Positions 61,599 to 64,000 of a stretch of 64,000 nucleotides of DNA are shown here, one piece after another. How positions within the stretch are numbered: position 1 is the stretch's first letter; the number at the start of each line of letters is the position of its first letter. Source of the stretch: Flavobacterium pectinovorum (GTDB taxonomy: Bacteria; Bacteroidota; Bacteroidia; Flavobacteriales; Flavobacteriaceae). A program made the position numbers and the translations under genes. The stretch is taken from positions 109,611 to 173,610 of the forward strand of contig NZ_JAFEVZ010000011.1 in the NCBI RefSeq assembly GCF_022802975.1, read 5' to 3'. The notes under the pieces are model-generated. The model made no database searches. It was not told the origin of the DNA and saw nothing but the letters and a program-made list of their open reading frames with translations.

Positions 61599-62741
61599 AT
61601 GAACGTATTTGATGTAGCCATAATTGGAAGCGGTCCGGCCGGAGCTTCTGCAGCTTTTGAATTATCGAAAAGCGGAATTACGACTGTCATAATTGAGAAA
61701 GAAATATTGCCAAGATATAAAACGTGTGGTGGAGGTTTGGTTCACAGAGGAAGAAATAATATTCCTTTTGATATTTCATCTGTCGTTGAAAAAGAATTTT
61801 ACGAAGTCGATACTTATTTTTCAAACACCAACATCAAACTTACGACAAAAAGAGACCAGCCCATCATTAGCATGATTATGCGTGATGCTTTTGATAATCT
61901 GATTGTAGAAAAAGCAAAAGAAAATGGTGTCACTCTTTTGCAGAATCATAAAGTTACTGATATTACTTTTGGAGATATTCAGACTCTTCATACTTCTGAG
62001 GGCGATATACAGGCAAAATTTATCATTGCCGGAGATGGTGCTTTGAGTCCCATTGCTAAAATGGCCGGATGGAAAGAAACCCGAACAGTCATTCCGGCTT
62101 TAGAATACGAAATAGAAGTCCCCTTAGCTGATTTTGAAAGATTGTCAAAAAATGTACGTTTCGATGTAGATGCCATTCCGTATGGTTATGGCTGGTGCTT
62201 TCCTAAAAAAAATCATTTGTCTGTAGGGGTTTGTATTTTGACCAAAGCGAACCAGAAGATTGATTTGAAAAAATATTATGCAGCCTATTTAAAAACGTTG
62301 GGAATTACAGAAATTGTAAAAGAAGACGCCCACGGATTTGTCATTCCGGTTTCTCCAAGAACAGATACTTTTGTCAAAAAAAATGTTTTTTTAATTGGAG
62401 ACTCAGCAGGATTTGCAGACCCGGTACTTGCCGAAGGTATTTCAAATGCCATATTAAGCGGAGTTTTAGCAGCCCAGTCTATTATCGAAGGTAAACTTGA
62501 TCCGGTACGGTCTTCAGAATTGTATCATGAAAAAATAGAAAACAGTATTTTACCCGAAATAAAATCCGGAGTTACTCTGGCTAAAATTTTCTACAGCAAA
62601 AAGATACTACGCAACTTCATCGCCAAAAACTACGGACCTGTTTTGGCCAATGCCATGACTGATATTTTTATGGGAGCCAGAACCTATCCTAAAGATTATA
62701 AAAAGGCTATACGTGAAAAAATTAAAGGGGCTATTTTTTAA
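61599..62741 (+). CDS. geranylgeranyl reductase family FAD protein
   Basis: 380 residues. FAD motif AIIGSGPAGASAAFELSKSG at residues 7-26, then IIEKEILPRYKTCGGGLVHRG and the geranylgeranyl-reductase blocks YGYGWCFPKKNHLSVGVC and NVFLIGDSAGFADPVLAEGISNAILSG. Such enzymes saturate isoprenoid or related polyunsaturated chains. It stands alone downstream of the galactan regulator with a 105-bp gap. Substrate unknown: menaquinone side chain, carotenoid or lipid are candidates. Confidence 0.85.
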   Translation: MNVFDVAIIGSGPAGASAAFELSKSGITTVIIEKEILPRYKTCGGGLVHRGRNNIPFDISSVVEKEFYEVDTYFSNTNIKLTTKRDQPIISMIMRDAFDNLIVEKAKENGVTLLQNHKVTDITFGDIQTLHTSEGDIQAKFIIAGDGALSPIAKMAGWKETRTVIPALEYEIEVPLADFERLSKNVRFDVDAIPYGYGWCFPKKNHLSVGVCILTKANQKIDLKKYYAAYLKTLGITEIVKEDAHGFVIPVSPRTDTFVKKNVFLIGDSAGFADPVLAEGISNAILSGVLAAQSIIEGKLDPVRSSELYHEKIENSILPEIKSGVTLAKIFYSKKILRNFIAKNYGPVLANAMTDIFMGARTYPKDYKKAIREKIKGAIF

Positions 62742-62831
62742 TTTAAATAGTCAGTTTTATTAGTCTCAAAAATAGTTTAAAACTATGTGCTTTAGTATAT
62801 TTCGCTTTCAGGTTCAAAAAAAAAAATTATA

Positions 62832-62895
62832 CCACAAATTGTACAAATTGACACAAATAATTCGTGAAAATTTGTGCAATTTGTGGTTAAAATTA
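62832..62895. repeat. intergenic inverted repeat
   Basis: ACCACAAATTGTACAAATTG and its near complement CAATTTGTGGT surround an ACACAAATAATTCGTG core. It is of the same class as at 18922. Just to the right are two small hairpins (GCAGGCTTTCAGTCTGC at 62910 and CTATGGACTTTCAATCCATAG at 62936). The rest of the 344-bp gap holds the next terminator. Confidence 0.7.
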
Positions 62896-63006
62896 AACTT
62901 TTAATCTTGCAGGCTTTCAGTCTGCCAAACCAAATCTATGGACTTTCAATCCATAGTGGTTTAGTTTAGGGATTCTGTTTTATAAGTCCATTAAAAATCA
63001 AATAAA

Positions 63007-63040
63007 AAACCCTGAAAGTTAGCATCTTTCAGGGTTTCGT
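63007..63040. terminator. bidirectional terminator
   Basis: AAACCCTGAAAG (63007-63018) pairs with CTTTCAGGGTTT (63026-63037), with an A-run left and T-rich sequence right. It separates the convergent flavoprotein and NUDIX-regulator genes. Confidence 0.8.
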
Positions 63041-63085
63041 TTTTAAAGTATCCGCAGGCTAAAAAGCTACATCTGCAGGTTGTTT

Positions 63086-63775
63086 TTATAAATTCAGGAC
63101 AAAATCGTTTAATAATTTTTCCTCATATTTTTCTTTGTTGAAAGTATACAGATAAGATCCTTTTCTGGAAGATTGCATGTCTTTTTCGTCCAGTTTATTT
63201 AAAATTTCCAATGAATTAATTTTACTGATAAAGTTACGTTTGTCGAGTTCTTTGCTCAAAATAGCTTCATATAATTCAAGGAGTTGGCGCATGGTAAATT
63301 TTTCCGGCAATAACTCAAACCCAATTGGTTTTATCGAAGTTCTGTAACGCAACCTTTTGATAGCATGCTTAACCATCTGATTGTGGTCAAAAATAAGATT
63401 TGGCGCATCGACAATACTAAACCATTCTGCATGATAATTTTTAATCAGTTCCTCATTATGGTTTTCAATATTAATTAGTGCATAATAGGATACAGAAATA
63501 GTCCTGTCAACAGGGTCACGGTCTATTTCACTGTAGGCATGCAGTTGTTCCATATAGATATCGTGTAACCCGGTATAGGTATTCAAAATACGAATGGCGG
63601 CGTTGTCCAATATTTCATCACGTTTTAAGAATCCTCCTATTAAGGACCATTTTCCTTTTTCTGGCTCAAAGTCCCTTTTAATCAAAAGTATTTTTAGTCC
63701 CTGATGGTCGAATCCAAAAATGATACAATCTACTGCTAATAAAACCTTATCCGCAGAGCTATAGCTGTTTATCAT
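63086..63775 (-). CDS. NUDIX-type transcriptional regulator (NrtR/AraR-like)
   Basis: 229 residues. Residues 5-145 form a NUDIX domain and the rest a winged helix (KFTMRQLLELYEAILSKELDKRNFISKINSLEILNKL). The NUDIX box keeps the spacing (Gly48, Glu54, Arg62, Gly69) but loses three glutamates (Ile63, Thr66, Tyr67), so hydrolysis is unlikely and the domain probably serves as a sensor. Such proteins regulate sugar or NAD genes in Bacteroidota (AraR and NrtR families). Its targets probably lie beyond the right edge. Confidence 0.8.
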   Translation of the reverse strand: MINSYSSADKVLLAVDCIIFGFDHQGLKILLIKRDFEPEKGKWSLIGGFLKRDEILDNAAIRILNTYTGLHDIYMEQLHAYSEIDRDPVDRTISVSYYALINIENHNEELIKNYHAEWFSIVDAPNLIFDHNQMVKHAIKRLRYRTSIKPIGFELLPEKFTMRQLLELYEAILSKELDKRNFISKINSLEILNKLDEKDMQSSRKGSYLYTFNKEKYEEKLLNDFVLNL

Positions 63776-63929
63776 GTGTTATAATTTGAGGGTAAATATA
63801 TAAACTTCCTAATAGGTTTCATAATTTTATTAATGTGCTTATTACACTTATTTATTAAGTTGAATTAAAAGTAATAATTAATTCAAGTTGCTAGTTTGGA
63901 TATCATAAAAAAACAAAGCAGAGGTTTAG

Positions 63930-63937
63930 TAAATTTG
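63930..63937 (+). promoter_or_regulatory. promoter -7 box near the right edge
   Basis: TAAATTTG is a perfect TAnnTTTG match, 25 bp before the ATG at 63963. It lies inside an imperfect inverted repeat (CAAAGCAGAGGTTTA with TAAACCTC and TGCTTTG). A -33 element at proper spacing is not evident. Confidence 0.4.
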
Positions 63938-63962
63938 TTTTGCGAACCAATAAACCTCACCA

Positions 63963-64000
63963 ATGCTTTGTAAAGACAAAATTATATCAATTTTTTGTTT
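63963..64000 (+). mobile_element. possible start of an IS982-like transposase gene (cut by window)
   Basis: From ATG 63963 the frame reads MLCKDKIISIFC and runs off the window. That opening is what I expect of IS982-family transposases in Bacteroidota (an N-terminal KDKI.IFC pattern). The inverted repeat around 63912-63970 could be related to the element's left end. Only twelve codons are visible, so the call rests on recognition of a short motif. Confidence 0.4.

Overview
The window is low-GC DNA from a Bacteroidota bacterium, almost certainly a Flavobacterium close to F. johnsoniae. It carries a complete flexirubin-type pigment cluster whose tyrosine ammonia-lyase closely resembles the known F. 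johnsoniae enzyme, a SusC/SusD pair, TAnnTTTG-type promoter boxes, and many long intergenic inverted repeats. No rRNA, tRNA or CRISPR array was seen.

Layout. 1-4.1 kb: tail of an FtsX-like permease, a MATE exporter, a cell-wall amidase and a Dus tRNA-modifying enzyme. 4.2-39.2 kb: one long minus-strand gene train plus one divergent gene, making up the aryl-polyene/dialkylresorcinol (flexirubin) cluster. It holds the ammonia-lyase and a CoA-ligase-like enzyme for the 4-hydroxycinnamate starter; ketosynthases (three with intact catalytic residues, two degenerate), two acyl carrier proteins, FabG and three hot-dog dehydratases for the polyene; DarA and DarB for the dialkylresorcinol; several acyltransferases; an MMPL-acyltransferase-methyltransferase fusion, LolA, a lipoprotein, barrels and an ABC exporter for assembly and transport; and a halogenase-like flavoenzyme. 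Two passengers sit inside it: an orphan SUKH-type immunity gene and an MntA/HepT toxin-antitoxin pair whose HepT toxin carries two in-frame stops.

39.7-45.9 kb is an accessory zone. It has umuC-umuD, a truncated XRE regulator, the tail of a toxin-like protein followed by a DUF1493 gene, two nearly identical 270-bp palindromic elements (plus a decayed third), a divergent regulator pair with an 11-bp-phased operator, unknown small genes and an SMP-30-like protein.

45.9-61.5 kb is a galactan/galactose utilisation locus: SusC, SusD, SusE/F-like lipoprotein, GalM, two GH53 endo-galactanases, GalK, GalT, GalE, a sodium/sugar symporter and a divergent GntR-type regulator. The same 23-bp sequence lies upstream of both susC and galM, 21 and 22 bp from a TAnnTTTG box, and is probably the regulator's binding site. 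The right end has a geranylgeranyl-reductase-like flavoenzyme, a NUDIX-type regulator with a ruined catalytic box, and what may be the first codons of an IS982-type transposase.

No wholly new system is evident. The features most worth following are the shared galactan operator, the 10-6-10 dyad between the ammonia-lyase and the halogenase-like gene, the palindromic elements with GC-rich ends, and the decayed toxin modules.
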